Origin: Linyphia triangularis
Taxonomy: Eukaryota > Arthropoda > Arachnida > Araneae > Linyphiidae
Assembly (NCBI GenBank): GCA_963978545.1
Contig: OZ021731.1
Span: 25,564,093 to 25,628,092 of the forward strand
Reading direction: 5' to 3'
DNA: 64,000 nucleotides
Made by a program: the position numbers and the translations under genes. The notes below the pieces were generated by a model, which was not told where the DNA came from, did no database searches, and saw only the letters and a list, made by a program, of their open reading frames with translations. Below, piece by piece: positions 1-11,507 of the stretch (its first letter is position 1; each line of letters begins with the position of its first letter).

Positions 1-2
1 TT

Positions 3-119
3 CGTTCTCCTACAGTTACGTCAGTCCTGGAAATTAATAGCCGGACCTTGTTGAATTTACCTATCTTAAGAGAGATCAATGATGGTAAATTGTCTATGAT
101 CTGTTTTAGCTGACTTGGA
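3..119 (+). other. Unassigned open frame at left edge
   Basis: Frame 3 is open from the window edge to a TGA at about 117-119, encoding roughly 38 residues that begin RSPTVTSVLEINSRTLLNLP. I do not recognise it. A splice acceptor-like ctcctacag at 7-15 and a gtaaat at 85-90 could bound an exon, but its end phase does not match the next FAR-A exon. It may instead be the tail of a transposon-derived reading frame. Confidence 0.2.
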
Positions 120-126
120 GACATTG

Positions 127-157
<31 letters not shown>

Positions 158-185
158 TTAATATAAAGTTCTGAAATATTTTTAG

Positions 186-315
186 TTTGGTACCGATATA
201 CAAGATGGCCGACAGAGCAATAGTAGCAATGAAACATTTCTTGTTGAAGCATTGGGACTATAACACAGAAAACTTCCATAACCTCTTAAAGCAACTGCAA
301 GATGAGGACCTAAAG
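186..315 (+). CDS. FAR-A antepenultimate exon
   Basis: The acceptor is a pyrimidine-rich tttttag ending at 185 and the donor is AAG|gtaaaa at 316. One base completes the previous codon and 43 full codons follow. The ATG at 205 is internal in this reading, because the frame is open upstream to the acceptor and those residues (LVPIYK) fit the family just before the conserved tryptophan segment. Confidence 0.65.
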
Positions 316-3300
316 GTAAAATTATTTTCAGCATAAATATACTTCCCTGTTGATGACACTATCTGAAGATCACGAGAATGTTAACCACACCAATAATTCA
401 CTATGACAGTACTAAGAGTGAATGCCTCGATTTCTTAGATCATGTCGCAATAACAGTAATTCAAGTTAGCAATATTTTGCACATTTCTGAAAGCTTTCTC
501 ATAGTACCTAATTACATTAATAATAAAAGCGTGTGTAGATGAAGAGGTTAGTGAAAATGGTTATTATAATGCAACTTGTTTTAATATTTGCTTTTGATGT
601 ACTAAAGTATATTTTGACTCCATACTACAGGGTATACACATATATTTCTCTATTACAATAACATTTGCTGAAATTTTGAAAATATTTCTCTCAAAATAGC
701 AAATATTATTGAGCAGCTCCAATATTTAAAACTTTAGACTGAAAACTCAGCGACCAACAAGCAAACAAGATAAAAAAGAGATCTAAAATTAAGTAAAATT
801 GGAAAAATACATAAATATAACCATAGACATTTCTTAACAACTGAAAGTGTCATTAATAAAATTTCAATTATTCTTTAACAAAGTTGAGCCTATAATTAAA
901 ATTTTGTTGAAAAGTGGCATTTGCTGTTGAAAAACTAAAATCTCTTATGTTATCGATTTTTAAAATGTTGCTACTTTTTTATCATTTCGCATTTCCTTAA
1001 ATAATAACACAATTATACAATTCCTTTCTCAGTTGTTTGAACTCGAAGAAACGAACAGCGATGGGGAAGAAATTGCCAAGCAATTGTTTATCGGAGCGCC
1101 ATTTTTTCAGTGGAATACTGACAAAAAGACTAAGGAACAGCGCTTGAAAGTTGCAACTCAGTAAGTCAAAATTAAGTCAAAATACTTTTGCAAAAAGTGT
1201 TTTTATATTACTTGAAAAGCATTTTTTTTTTTTTTTTTTCTTTTTCTATTTCTATATCCAATTTCTGTCCAATATCCAGCTCTGAAAATGTGGCGACTAC
1301 GCATTTTGTTTGTAAAAGCAGTGATTCAACCGATTTTAATCATTCTTTAACATTTTGTCTTTTCATTTTCCCTTAAACTTCGCCATTCCCTCAATTACCA
1401 AACTTTACCCTTCCCAGCATAAATTATTATTAAAATAATTTAAATTTTTATAAAGTTCTAAACTTAATCAACAAAAAGGTATTGATCGCTTATGAAAGCT
1501 ATCACTCCTGGTAGCAATCTATATTGTTACGAATTTCTGTATATTTGTAAATATTTCATAGTATTAATTATGTAAAAAGGGAAAATTATGTACATTCCGC
1601 ATAAGGCAATGTAAGAGTTCTTTATCTTCGCTTTCCTGCAATGTGTCTCTTAATGCTTGAAAACGAGTTTTACAGAGATAATTCTGGGAAGCGAGTTTTA
1701 CAAAGAGAAGGTCATTTAACATTATGGTTAATTGCAATCTCGCTAAGTTGGCGACGGTTTTGGCGACTAATTTTGGTCGCCAAAAAGGCCTGCTGTGAGT
1801 TGAGTGGAGTTTCTGAGTTAGTTGTCTCTCAGTGAGCATTCAGAGTAGTTCTAAAAGTGAACTGTATTGCATTGTCTTTTGAGGCAATTTTAGCAGTTGT
1901 GTATAAAGTTTTTAACTGCTGTTGTGCTCTATTGTCATGTAAAGAGCTGTATTGAGTCTATTAGAACGAGAAGTTCTGGAGTTGTAAGAGAATCTGCGAA
2001 GAGTTATATCGGAATAAATTTCTGCAAGTTTTGATCTGCTTTGGCTTCAAATCTTTCGAACCCATCCCAACAATATCATTAGTCCATTGCTCAATATACT
2101 TCGCCAATTCCATTGTTATTGGTTGAGCACATTTAGGGCTCTGTGGGGAGAAAGATATAATTTGAAAATATTTTATGGGAAATATACACTATGGGAAGTA
2201 CCATGACAATTTTTATTAATCCCCCAAGATATTGCTTACATTTTATAAAATTGAAAAATATCCTGTTACGGGTGTGGCAATTTTTTTCCTCAAAAGTCAA
2301 CCATGTTAACTACAATTTCTATATTCTGTGAATTTATATATATTTTTCATTAGCAATACTTTTTTATATAAAGATGAGGATTGAAACTTTAACTATGTAT
2401 GTTGTTTTAAATTTTTATAGTGATAAATCTTTTAAGTGAATTTTTTAAAAACGGTGTTACGAGTGTAAAGGTGTGCAAGAATAAGACGTTGTTGTTGTTG
2501 CTAATCCTCACTGTTTGACGGAGTCAGACAAGACCCACGAGTTCGTTGACTAAAAGGAAGTCGAAGACTAGTAGAGGATTGCTAAAGAGATCCTCCTTAG
2601 AGAGTCCCTTGCAATCCAAGAGGTGCTCAGGAGAGGCCTGATGATTTTGGCACTTGGTGCAGGTGGCGAAGGTTTTCCTGCCCTCGTTGAAAGTGAGGCA
2701 CTTGATGTGACCGCTAGCAAGCCTTGATAGAACAGTCCGGGTACGTCTGTCGCACGAGAGGTCAAGGGACAAACCCGGTTTTAAGCCCTTGTGTCAATTA
2801 TGGGTTGGGGTGTTTTCCACTCCTCTGAGATCTTTGATTTTTCCACAGAGTATAATTCTGAAAAAGTAAGTGTGGAAGAGGGAGATGTTGAAATCCTGCA
2901 ACCCTCCTTAGCAAGAATATCGGCCATTTTGTTCCCGTGGAGATTCACATGGGAAGGTACCCATTGCAAATGAACATCATGATTAAGAGAAATGAGCTTT
3001 AATTTAAGCAGGATAGAGGTGCTGATCCTGTCGCCCACAAGGAGCCAATTACTAAGATGGTGGAGGGAGCTACGGCTGTCAGACAAGATTCATAGGTCAC
3101 CATAATCCTCTTCGGTTGGAATAGCTTAGTCCCAGGTCTATTGCAATCAATTCACCAATTCACTTCTGAAGACAGAGCAGTGATTAGGATTACAATGAGA
3201 AAGAGTCAAATTAGCTTGAGCGGTTTCGATAGATTTGCCACTGCTAGCAAGATTGTCAGAATAAAACGTAAAACCCGTAACAAGAATAAAAAAAAAATAC

Positions 3301-6300
3301 AGGACGAATTAATTAATTTTGCCAATAGTTTTGCCAGTAATTTCCACTTGGATACATATACCTGAGCATCAGTTCTGACTTGACCATGTCAGCATCTAGG
3401 ACTTCTGCATAATATATTTTAGTATTCTTGTCATTCTTCAATCTTTCTTGAATTTGATCCAGGTTATGCTAAAAATGCATTATACCTAAAACTCTTACAT
3501 GCTTTTTTTATTACAGTGTATTATTGTCTGCAGTTTAGTTGCAGATGTATTTAGAAATTGATAAAAACGTAGAATTAACTGTCACACAGAGAAACCCATA
3601 ATGTCACACACGTAACAAGAATTAAAAAAAGTAATACAGGACGAATTAATTAATTTTGCCAAATGTACATTGCTAAAAATAGACCTAACTAAGAGAATTC
3701 AAAAGCAATTTTCAGTTACTCGAGTGTTTCATTCATAAAATCAAACTTCTTTATCTTTTATGTTACGGGTGTGACATAAAAATTGAAGATTATTAAAAAT
3801 ACAGGGTGGTTATAATTAAAGTTACCCTGTATAGAGCCACGTAGAGTCCGTTCTAATGAGCAGATTTTAATGAAACTTGTTATATATACTGCATGGACCA
3901 TGGGGAAAAGAAATCTGCAATAAAAAAAAATTGTTGTTCAAATTTTGACCACCAGGGGAAAAAGTGGCGCATAAAGAACAAAAACAATAAATTGAAAATG
4001 CAAATTTTTATTTAATTACAGCCGTGTTATAATTGCTTTCAATTCAGGCAGAGTCCGTATGCTCCCTCAATAAACACGATCTTTCAGAAATTGCCACAAC
4101 TAGAAATCACAGAGATTTAAGTCCGGAGGACGAGGAGGCCAGGCAGTCGAAAAACTTCTCGAAATTACCCGATCATCTCCAAAGAGGGCTTTATTTAATG
4201 CCGTCACAGGTCGGTTTTTATACCCCTCTAAATTTGCATACCGTTCTTTCTCGTACATGAAAATTGCCATCTATCGGTTGAAATTTGGACTATTTTTGAG
4301 AAGGGAAGGTATGCAAATTTGGAGTGGTTTAGAAAGTTACTAGTTATTGCAGTAAAATCAGTCTGCATCATGCCGTTAGAAAAGAAAGAACGAGCGTTAC
4401 TGGTGAAGTTATTTTATCAGAATGGCGGTAATTTGTCAAATGCGCTGCGAGACTATCGATGTTTGAAAGGATTACGAAAAGGGCCTATGTCGCGGCAAGC
4501 TTTAAAGAAGATGATTAATAAATTTGAAGAGACTGGAGAGTTGGTGTGCTGAAAAGAAGAGGACGGCAAAGGGTTTCAAATGAAACTGTGGAAGAAGTCC
4601 CTCTTGCCGTGGTCAAAAGAGCCTCCGATAGCCAATGTTCTTCTACAAGTGCTCCAGCGGTGTCACGTGATTTGACTTTCCTTTGGTCAACAGTTAGAAA
4701 GATTCTTCGATCCATTGTAAAATGGTAAAATGGTCTTTCGGAGGACACAACATGGAGCTTATATGGTATCCATATAAGCTCCATGTTGTGTGCTCCGAAA
4801 GATCGTGTGTATGGAGGGAGCAAACGGACTCTGTCTGAATTGAAAGCAAGCATAACACGTCATGTTGCTGTGATTGATCGAGAAACCCTTCGCGCTTCTG
4901 TTGAACACGCTATAACACGCTTCGAGCATGTGGTTGACGTAAATGGAATGCACATCGAACATATGCTGTAATTAAATAAAAATTTGTGTTTTCAATATGT
5001 GGTTTTTGTTCTTTATGCGCCACTTTTTCACCTGGTGGTGGTCGAAATTTGAACTACCATTTTTTATAGCAAATTTTTTTTCCCCATGGGCCATATAGTG
5101 TATATACCAAGTTTCATCAAAATCTGCTCATTAGAATGGACTCTACGTGGCTCTAAACAGGGTAACTTTAATTATAACCACCCTGTATATATAAATTATT
5201 AACTTGCCTTAACAAATTTAAGCTTTGAATGTTTTAAAGTTGAAGATACCACCTCTTAGAATACACACAAAAATTCTTTCTTAAATGTCAACAAAAATTG
5301 TGTTTTCAGATGTAAGTACCACTATATTTATACACAAAAAAAATCTGTTATTTCAAAATATATTTTGATTTACTTGTGTTCTATAAAATTAAGGTTTACT
5401 TATGAATTCTAAATCTGTGGCTTTTTATTTAAATTTTGATAAATCGCACTCATGGTTAGAATTGATTTGAAATTTTGGTCCCCATATAATATTATTACGA
5501 ATTTCTGTATATTTGTAAATATTTCGTTGCATTAATTATGTAAAAAGATAAATTTATGTACACTTCGTATAAGGCAGTGCAAGAGTTCTTTACTTGGCTT
5601 CCCTGCAATATGTGTCTTAATGCTTGAAAACGAGTTTTACAGAGATAATGCTGGGAAGCGAGTTTTACAAAGAGAAGGCCATATAACATTATGGTAATGG
5701 CAATCTCGCCAAATTGGTGAGATAGAGCCAAGTTGGCGACGGTTTTGGCAACTAATTTTTGTCGCCAAATTTGGCGAGAAATCGCCAAATGTCGCCAAAC
5801 TTGGCGAGATTGTCGGTCCCCATGTACATGCATAGGGCTTTTCGACTACGATCTGGAAAGTCCTCCAAATTTCTATCTCTTGAAGATTCACGAAGGATTG
5901 ACTTTCCTATATATAAGCCCGGCCAGGAGTTGAGTGAGTTGAGTTACTGAGTTAGTTGAGTCCGTTAGTTGACTGGAATTACTGAGTTGAGATACTGAGT
6001 TAGCTGTCTCTCAGTGAGCATTCAGAGTAGTTCTAAAGTGAACTGTATTGCATTGTCTTTTGCGGTGATTTGTAGTAGTTGTGAGTTTTTTTTTTTTTTT
6101 AACTGCTGTTTGAGCTCTATTGATGTGTAAAGAGCTGTAATGAGTCTTCTAGAACGAGAAGCTCGGAGTTGTAAGAGAATCTAATCTATCGGAATAAATT
6201 TCTACAAGTTTTTATCTGCTTTGGCTTCAAATCTTTCGAACCCATCCACTCAACAATATTTTAAATGGAACGCACTACTTAGGATAACGAAGATATCTCA

Positions 6301-9300
6301 ATTATAAAATCAGACGAACTAATTAATGATATAGTGTTCTATTAGAGTCCTTACATTAACAATCCATCAAATAAATATCTAGAATATGAAATTTGCAGTT
6401 CTAAACGCAAATCGCACTAATATTTTGCGTATCAACACCTTAGGAAATGTGTTCTATGGATAATAACGGTGCATAGTCCCTACCCAGTTTATCTACATTC
6501 CGAAATGGACTGACCGATTTTCAAAAATCGATTTAAATAAATCTAAATAGTAACCAATCCAAAATACATACCATATTCACTAAAAGATTGCGTTGTTGAT
6601 TGAAAAAAAAAAAAAAAAAAAAAAAAAAGGTCGGAGCATATGTTGCATTATCTATAAATCAATGTTTTTTAAATAACCACTTTAACTCGACCATAACTAT
6701 AACTGTAACTCGATTTTTTGGCATTTCTTCACGTTTAGGAACATCTTGATTTCAAAAAAGTGATCTAGAAAAAATGTTTGTCTGTGGTCAGCATAACTCC
6801 CGAAAAATTTATGTAAAACGATGTTGAAAAAATTATGTTTTTCAATGATTGCTAAAAAACGGCTCTAACGATTTTGATCAAAATTTGTGGTATCTTCGCC
6901 TCTTAAGGTGTTGCTCCAGTAAAAATGCTTTAATAGCGTAAAAAGTTGAAAAACGAACGCATTCAACACAGAGTCCTCTTTCCTTGAGTATAACTCATCA
7001 ACGATCGTTTTTTCTTCTCTTCTCAATTTCACTTATAATAAAGGATAATATAAGGATTATCAAAAAGTGGTTTTGGCGAAGAATTTTTTTTTTAATCCAT
7101 ACAAGAATTACTGCAAAAAATATCGCCATACTGGTCATTTTTTCTAAATGAATAATGAAAATATAATAACGATAAACGACACAAATGCACTTCAGTATTA
7201 TAGTGTAATTGAAAGTTGTGCGATGTTCCACACCCCTAGATTTTTTTGATTTTTTTGATTTTTTTTTTTTTTTTTTTTTTTTTTCATTTTGCGTTTCAAA
7301 ACAGCGAAATCTCTGTTGTAAAAAATGGATGACCTCTGGTGGGAAAATATTGCTGAATTTTTTCAAATATTTTCCCTTGAAATTAATGCTGACATAAGTC
7401 CAACTAAAGTATCATTCTTGTTTTGTGCTCTACACCACCATGAAAAAACCCAAAACTTTTTAACGAGGGGCATTTTTTTTAAAGTAAGTTTTAAATTTTT
7501 GTTAAGTAATTTCATAAAATGAACACATTTCATTTGGGCCATTAGTTCCGTTATCTTCATGATATATAAAGAGGGAATATTGTCCCTACGATTGTGTATG
7601 CAGAAAACATTCATAGTAATTTGCAGCAATTAAATTACTTCTATAACAAAAATTTCGTCGAATAGATTTTAAAAATTTTAACCTATTTTAAATTCCAGCT
7701 CCTGAACAATACTGAATTTGTAAGCTCCTCATTTGCGTCTCGAATGGGTGGAAATACAGTAAACTCGTACGTACTTTGTAGCACAATAATCTACGACACA
7801 ATGTGTCACGATAGTACACCTGATTTTTGAAACAGTTGCAGCATCCTGGTGTCGAACCTGTGACCCCTCGCTTCAAAAGTGAACCACATGTCTGTTGAGC
7901 TACCTCTCAGTCCTAAATATATTAGTCATCCGGCCCGAAGGAAGCCAGCATTGAAGAATTCTAGCAATCCCACAGCTTAGCGGCTGAAACGTTGAGTAGC
8001 TATACAAGATGATCTGTGGTTCTGTGCAGAAACCTCAGAAGTCATTCACTTATGTGGTTTCTGTAATAAACGCAATTTTCAATGGTCAATTTAAGCAGTA
8101 AAAGGTTAACCTGACTTATCTGGTTTAAGTCACATACTTGCGACTACGACCAAGGAATCATACAATCATTCATACAAGAAAATCGATTTCAAAAAAATTA
8201 GCGACTCATGTGGTTTCTACAATAAACGACTTAATTATGAATAACACATTTTATCGTCACCACTATGATCAATCAAAACTAGTGACAATCATAATACTCT
8301 TTTAAATATAATAAATTCGAGTTTTCAAAAATATCACAAACTATTAAATGACGTCAGAAATTTAAGCGAGTAGTTAAGGGCGACTCACCATACACAAAGT
8401 ATATCTTCATAATAAACGGGGTTTTATAACCATGGCCATAAAAAAGTTTGTATAAATATTCACAGGCTTCTACTTCATTGGAAAGTGTGTGTACCTCACA
8501 GAATTCGTACATTACGTTAAAACTCTATATTCAGTTGACTTTTTGGATGAGGTGGTATCTCACATCATGGAACCATGAATTCCTACACACTAAACAACTA
8601 CATAATGCATTCCAAAACTTACTCAATGTTAATTTCAATCGGCTGTTCATATTGTTACGAATTTCTGTATATTTGTAAATATTTCGTTGTATTAATTATG
8701 TAAAAAGAAAAATGTATGTACATTTCGCAAGAGGCAGTGCAAGAGTTTGTCTTTACTTCGCTTTCCTGCAATGCACCTCTTAATGCTTGAAAACGAGTTT
8801 TACAAGGATAAGGCCATTTAACATTATGATTAATGGCAATCTCGGCAACTCGGCCAGATAAAGCCAAGTTGGCGACGGTTTCGGCGACACTTTTGGTCCC
8901 CATGTACCTGTATAGGGCAATCTGGAAAATTCTCCAAATTTCTATCTCTAGAAGAATCGCGAAAGAATTATCCTTCCTATATAAGGCCAAGAGAGCGGGT
9001 GATTGAGTGAGTTAGTTAGTTGTCTCTCAACGAGCATTCAGAGTAGTTTCGAAAGTGAACTGTATTGCATTGTCTTTTGCGTCGATTTTAGCAGTTGTGT
9101 ATCTAGTTTTTAGCTGCTTTCTGTGCTCCATTGTTGTGTAAAGAGCTGTATTGAGTCTATTAGAACTGAAAGTTCTGGAGTTGTAAAAGAATCTGCGAAG
9201 AATTATATCGGAATAAATTTCTTTAAGCTTTAATCTGCTTTGGCATCAAGTCTTTGGAATTCATCCACGCAACAATACAAAGATGGATCCTTTTTCGCTA

Positions 9301-9531
9301 CTTTTCTCCCTATCTGTAAACTTTAAGAGGTATCTTGAGTGCCAAACTTATGTAATGCATACCCTGTGTTGAACATAGATATTTGCATGACTTGAAACTT
9401 AATATTTATGTATGATTTTTTTTACTTGCAGGAGATTGTATCTTACATATCTATTTCAAGCTTTATTCCTTATTGGTGTGACAGTGTTGCTTTACTTCAT
9501 ATTCTCAGTTGCATTAGGATTGTTTCAATGA
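186..9531 (+). CDS. Fatty acyl-CoA reductase FAR-A, 3' end (last three coding exons, partial)
   Basis: The C-terminal part of a fatty acyl-CoA reductase, which converts acyl-CoA to primary fatty alcohol with NADPH at ER or peroxisomal membranes. The coding exons are 186-315, 1033-1160 and 9432-9531, with intron phases that join in frame to give 118 residues. The first exon carries the family pattern LVPIYKMADRAI followed by a FLLKHWDYNTENFHNLL stretch, matching the FAR C-terminal (sterile-type) domain in which a W-x-F/Y-(D/N) segment precedes a conserved helix. The second exon holds the acidic loop and an F-x-x-W-(N/D) segment. The last exon is a 32-residue hydrophobic membrane segment rich in L, F, I and V, then TGA. 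The Rossmann half of this gene lies left of the window. FAR-B follows on the same strand, so this looks like a tandem array. The assignment rests on motif recall and gene context, not a database match. Confidence 0.72.
316..1032 (+). other. FAR-A intron between exons 186-315 and 1033-1160
   Basis: A 717-bp, very AT-rich intron with gt (gtaaaa) and ag (tttctcag) ends. I see no gene or recognisable mobile element in it. Confidence 0.6.
1033..1160 (+). CDS. FAR-A penultimate exon
   Basis: The acceptor is ctttctcag and the donor is CA|gtaagt (consensus) at 1161. It encodes 42 codons beginning LFELEETNSDGEEIAKQLF and leaves two bases that pair with the G at 9432 to make a Gln codon. The segment matches the acidic loop and the F-x-x-W stretch that precedes the membrane tail in this family. 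Confidence 0.65.
1525..2072 (+). mobile_element. Solo LTR, family L1 copy 1
   Basis: A 548-bp block starting TGTTACGAATTTCTG and ending CCCAACA, flanked by atat on both sides (1521-1524 and 2073-2076). An AATAAA sits at 2013-2018 near the 3' end. Homologous blocks occur at 5493-6255 and 8653-9274. TG...CA ends, a short target duplication and no internal coding region indicate a solo LTR, probably of a Gypsy-type element. It lies in the FAR-A intron. Confidence 0.7.
2487..3131 (-). pseudogene. LINE 3' fragment: RNase H domain and C-terminus, broken
   Basis: On the minus strand the frame at 3086-2781 reads SDSRSSLHHLSNW, then WVPSHVNLHGNKMADILAKE. This is the C-terminal half of a non-LTR retrotransposon RNase H domain (catalytic Asp in SDSRS, His in WVPSH, final Asp in NKMAD). 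A second frame, 2772-2524, carries a Cys/His tail (CTKCQNHQASPEHLLDC). A TGA replaces the expected Trp just before ILSDSRS, and upstream residues (ELIAIDLGL) lie in another frame. The 3' end is a short CAA-type repeat near 2487-2500, typical of Jockey/I-like elements. The element is 5'-truncated and dead. Confidence 0.75.
3270..3661. repeat. Short dispersed repeat pair around gtaacaagaat
   Basis: A segment of about 48 bp containing caggacgaattaattaattt occurs near 3272-3322 and again near 3613-3661, in direct orientation. Related gttacgggtgtg motifs recur at about 2264, 2455 and 3760. The nature of the repeat is unknown. Confidence 0.4.
4370..4971 (+). pseudogene. Mariner-type transposase remnant (N- and C-termini only)
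   Basis: The N-terminal HTH (DUF4817-like, as in many spider mariner proteins) runs from ATG 4370 to a stop at 4550-4552. A downstream frame at 4546-4728 continues the linker. The last 40 or so residues of the transposase end with TAA at 4969-4971, just before the right inverted repeat. No catalytic Asp motifs remain. The domain name is from memory. Confidence 0.65.
4735..4801. repeat. Hairpin at the transposase deletion junction
   Basis: A 32-nt arm (4735-4766) and its reverse complement (4770-4801) are separated by 3 nt (tat), with a single mismatch (4744 against 4792). It sits exactly where the catalytic core of the mariner transposase should be. Confidence 0.9.
5493..6255 (+). mobile_element. 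Solo LTR, family L1 copy 2
   Basis: A 763-bp homologue of the 1525-2072 LTR. Its first bases are TATTACG (TG mutated to TA) and it ends CTCAACA. The flanks are atat at 5489-5492 and 6256-6259. It holds extra internal copies of a gtcgccaaa-type motif (5730-5810) and a TATA box (TATATATAAG, 5908-5917). Confidence 0.7.
5908..5917 (+). promoter_or_regulatory. LTR TATA box
   Basis: TATATATAAG in the middle of solo LTR copy 2. The equivalent in copy 3 is TATATAAG at 8978-8985, so the element is conserved between copies and marks the U3/R region. Confidence 0.55.
6715..7239 (+). repeat. Interspersed repeat R1, copy 1
   Basis: About 525 bp homologous to 17140-17690 (+) and 24583-25320 (reverse). 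Shared landmarks include gattgctaaaaaacggctc, gcgtaaaaagttgaaaa, and a terminal gcgatgttccacacccctag. No coding capacity, target duplication or inverted ends were identified, so the class is unknown. Confidence 0.6.
7820..7919 (-). mobile_element. tRNA-derived SINE-like sequence
   Basis: On the minus strand there is an A-box-like TAGCTCAACAGA and, about 35 nt later, a B box GGTTCGACACC, as in tRNA-derived SINE heads. The acceptor stem is not complete, so it is not a tRNA gene. The body extends towards about 7700. Confidence 0.5.
8653..9274 (+). mobile_element. Solo LTR, family L1 copy 3
   Basis: A 622-bp homologue starting TGTTACGAATTTCTG and ending CGCAACA. The left flank is atat and the right flank atac. 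TATATAAG lies at 8978-8985. It ends 157 bp before the acceptor of the last FAR-A exon. Confidence 0.7.
9432..9531 (+). CDS. FAR-A terminal coding exon (membrane tail)
   Basis: The acceptor is tttacttgcag. One base completes the Gln codon begun at 1159, then 32 codons starting RLYLTYLFQALFLIGVTVLL and ending GLFQ, then TGA. The segment is almost wholly hydrophobic, fitting the C-terminal transmembrane anchor of this enzyme family. A longer overlapping frame (9408-9743) is not used in this model. Confidence 0.65.
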
Positions 9532-10759
9532 CAATTTTGTTATATATTAAAACACATTATGGTGGAATTTGTTTGTTCATCAATTCTTGTGTCTTTACAA
9601 ATAGTCCGTGGGACGAACATCAATATCGTTCAGTTCCGTTTGCCATGTTTTGTTACTACATAATTTTTTTATTAAACTATTGTACTTATCTAATTTCATC
9701 TGAAATATCAATGTTCCCGCACTTAAATGTGCACATTATTTAGAAAAAAGCAATTTTATAGAGGACTATATTTTGGTTTCTGTTTACAGCCATTAGTAGG
9801 GATGGAACGGATATCCGGCAAATATCCGATATCCGGCATATCCGGCTGATTTTTCAATATCCGACACCCCGTCAGATATCCGATTTGAAATACCGGACAT
9901 CCGATAATTTCATTCGGATATCCGGCTATATATCCGGCCACCAGGTATCCACAAGAAATAATTTTTTGCCAAAAACAATGATCTTTTTCGGACAAAGGGG
10001 ACACCGCATCCTTCACTTTTTTTTTTTTTTTAATTTTTTTTTTCCTGGACATAAATTGCAGTCAAGTTAGAAAACGAAAAAGTTCCTTCGTGAGCACTAT
10101 GCTTTCGCATATCCCTAACTTCAGAGATGAGCTAGAAGATGCAGGTGCATTTAGTTTAAATTCACAAAAAAAGGCGCCGTATTATTGGCGCCGAGTTGAT
10201 AAGCATAAACCATTCCTCCAATCTTTCCATACACATCCTTCATACGTGTTTTGCAATATGTTCTTTTCATTCCAAGTTTATGATCTGATTAATTCCAGAT
10301 GTTATATTTGAATGCTTCTCCGTAAAACACGAATCGAAATACTAATAAATAGTACTTTTTTCCCTAACATAAGTTACTTGTTAAAAGAGTTTTAGTTATT
10401 CTCACTTCCTCCTTTTTTTCTGACATTTGCTAGCGAGTAAAAAGCAATAAATAGCCAATGCGCACTCCTCAATGCTTTTTTTTTTGTTCTATCGACGATA
10501 ATACCCTACCCCTTTATGTTGTGAATGGTATGGTCTAATTTCTGATTTTTCATTGGCAGAAGTTGAAAGCTGATATTTTTTGATATTGATATTTTTGATA
10601 TATATATTTTTTGAAGTTGATATTTTTACTGAAGTAAAATGAAGTATTTTAATTTTTAGGTCTTTAACGCAGCGCTACAATGTGGAATTATATTTAGCTC
10701 TCTAGAATGTCTTGAATCATAGTTTTCTCCAATTACAATCCAATTTATAATTTTTAATA

Positions 10760-11118
10760 ATGGCTCATTTAAAATCACCCATTTGGAAGTATTTTAAAAT
10801 TAATGGAAATGACGAAAGCATAGTCCTATGTGTTACTTGCTCCACAGAATCGTTTAAAAAATATATTGTGCGGGCAAAAGCCCAAAATCCTTTTCCACAA
10901 AACCCTTATGAAACCATTTAATGAGTGTGCATAAGGAAATTCGCCGAAGCTTAAAAGACTCACTAAATGCATTAAATATTGATGAACAAGATAAAACAAT
11001 TAATCAAAACAAGAAATGCACGCAGACAACATTGGAATCGACATTATTTGTACCAAAATTGTGGAGTTTATATGATCCTAAAGCAAAAGCCTTAACCACA
11101 AAAATATGTAAGTACTAA
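10760..11118 (+). pseudogene. hAT transposase N-terminus (BED zinc finger), decayed
   Basis: The frame from ATG 10760 reads SPIWKYFKINGNDESIVLCV then TC, a BED-finger start with C-x2-C, and stops at 10920. The next segment, in another frame from 10921, reads MSVHKEIRR, the region after the first His of the finger, then a linker (QTTLESTLF). A frameshift separates the two and no DDE/RNase H-like catalytic core follows. Confidence 0.65.
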
Positions 11119-11260
11119 TTTTGTTTGTTTATATTAAATATATATTTTAAATATGGTATAACATAATGTTGATGAATTTTGGGTTCGAAATTTTTTAAGT
11201 TTATATCATACATCACTAAAACATCGTTTCATCAACTAAAGTTTAAATAAAAAAAATTAA

Positions 11261-11507
11261 CTCAGTGGCGCGACAGCCCGTCTGGACCAAGGCCTGCTGG
11301 GCCCAGCTTTCCTGACTGTGGCATTTGTGTGTCACATAGCAGATGGTCATTCTGACGCCGAACCCCAGTGTTTAGTTCCCAAGCATGCATGGTCCTCCTC
11401 AGTTTATTTCTTTCAGGTATAAACAGCTAAATCAACCTTGCCCAGTCCACGAATCAAACCATGGACCTGTGGCATGCAGTGCGGTGCGCTAACCATTAAT
11501 TATAATT
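11261..11507 (-). mobile_element. tRNA-derived SINE nested in the hAT element
   Basis: Read on the minus strand, an A-box-like GGTTAGCGCACCGCA lies at about 11500-11486 and a B box GGTTTGATTCG at about 11465-11455. A roughly 200-bp unrelated body follows down to about 11261. The sequence is GC-richer than its surroundings. No clear target duplication was found. Confidence 0.55.

Larger units (their letters stand above)
3802..5185 (+). mobile_element. Tc1/mariner-type transposon, internally deleted
   Basis: A 1384-bp element flanked by TA at 3800-3801 and 5186-5187. Terminal inverted repeats of about 180 bp start CAGGGTGGTTATAATTAAAG at the left and mirror this at the right. Inside, 4370-4552 encodes a helix-turn-helix N-terminus (MPLEKKERALLVKLFYQNGG onward). 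The frame breaks at 4552, and the segment after it (KRRGRQRVSNETVEEVPLAV) is still recognisable as the linker. The C-terminal end (ITRHVAVIDRETLRASVEHA) is at 4843-4971. The DDE catalytic core between them is missing, replaced by the hairpin at 4735-4801. It cannot transpose on its own. Confidence 0.8.
1161..9431 (+). other. FAR-A last intron (8.3 kb), transposon-rich
   Basis: The intron runs from gtaagt at 1161 to acttgcag at 9431. It contains three solo LTRs of one family, a minus-strand LINE 3' fragment, a TA-flanked mariner derivative, a copy of interspersed repeat R1 and a tRNA-like SINE. Stretches 1166-1520, 2077-2486, 3132-3799, 5188-5488, 6260-6714, 7240-7819 and 7920-8648 hold only AT-rich DNA, homopolymer runs and short diverged repeats. 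Confidence 0.6.

Noticed and set aside
8655..8990. Minus-strand ORF also seen at 5495-5833 and 1564-1839
   Set aside because: All three are the same non-coding LTR read backwards; the similarity reflects the repeat.
9408..9743. 111-residue + strand ORF spanning the last FAR-A exon
   Set aside because: It uses a different frame from the hydrophobic tail that joins in phase with the preceding FAR-A exon; it shows no family match and crosses the acceptor.
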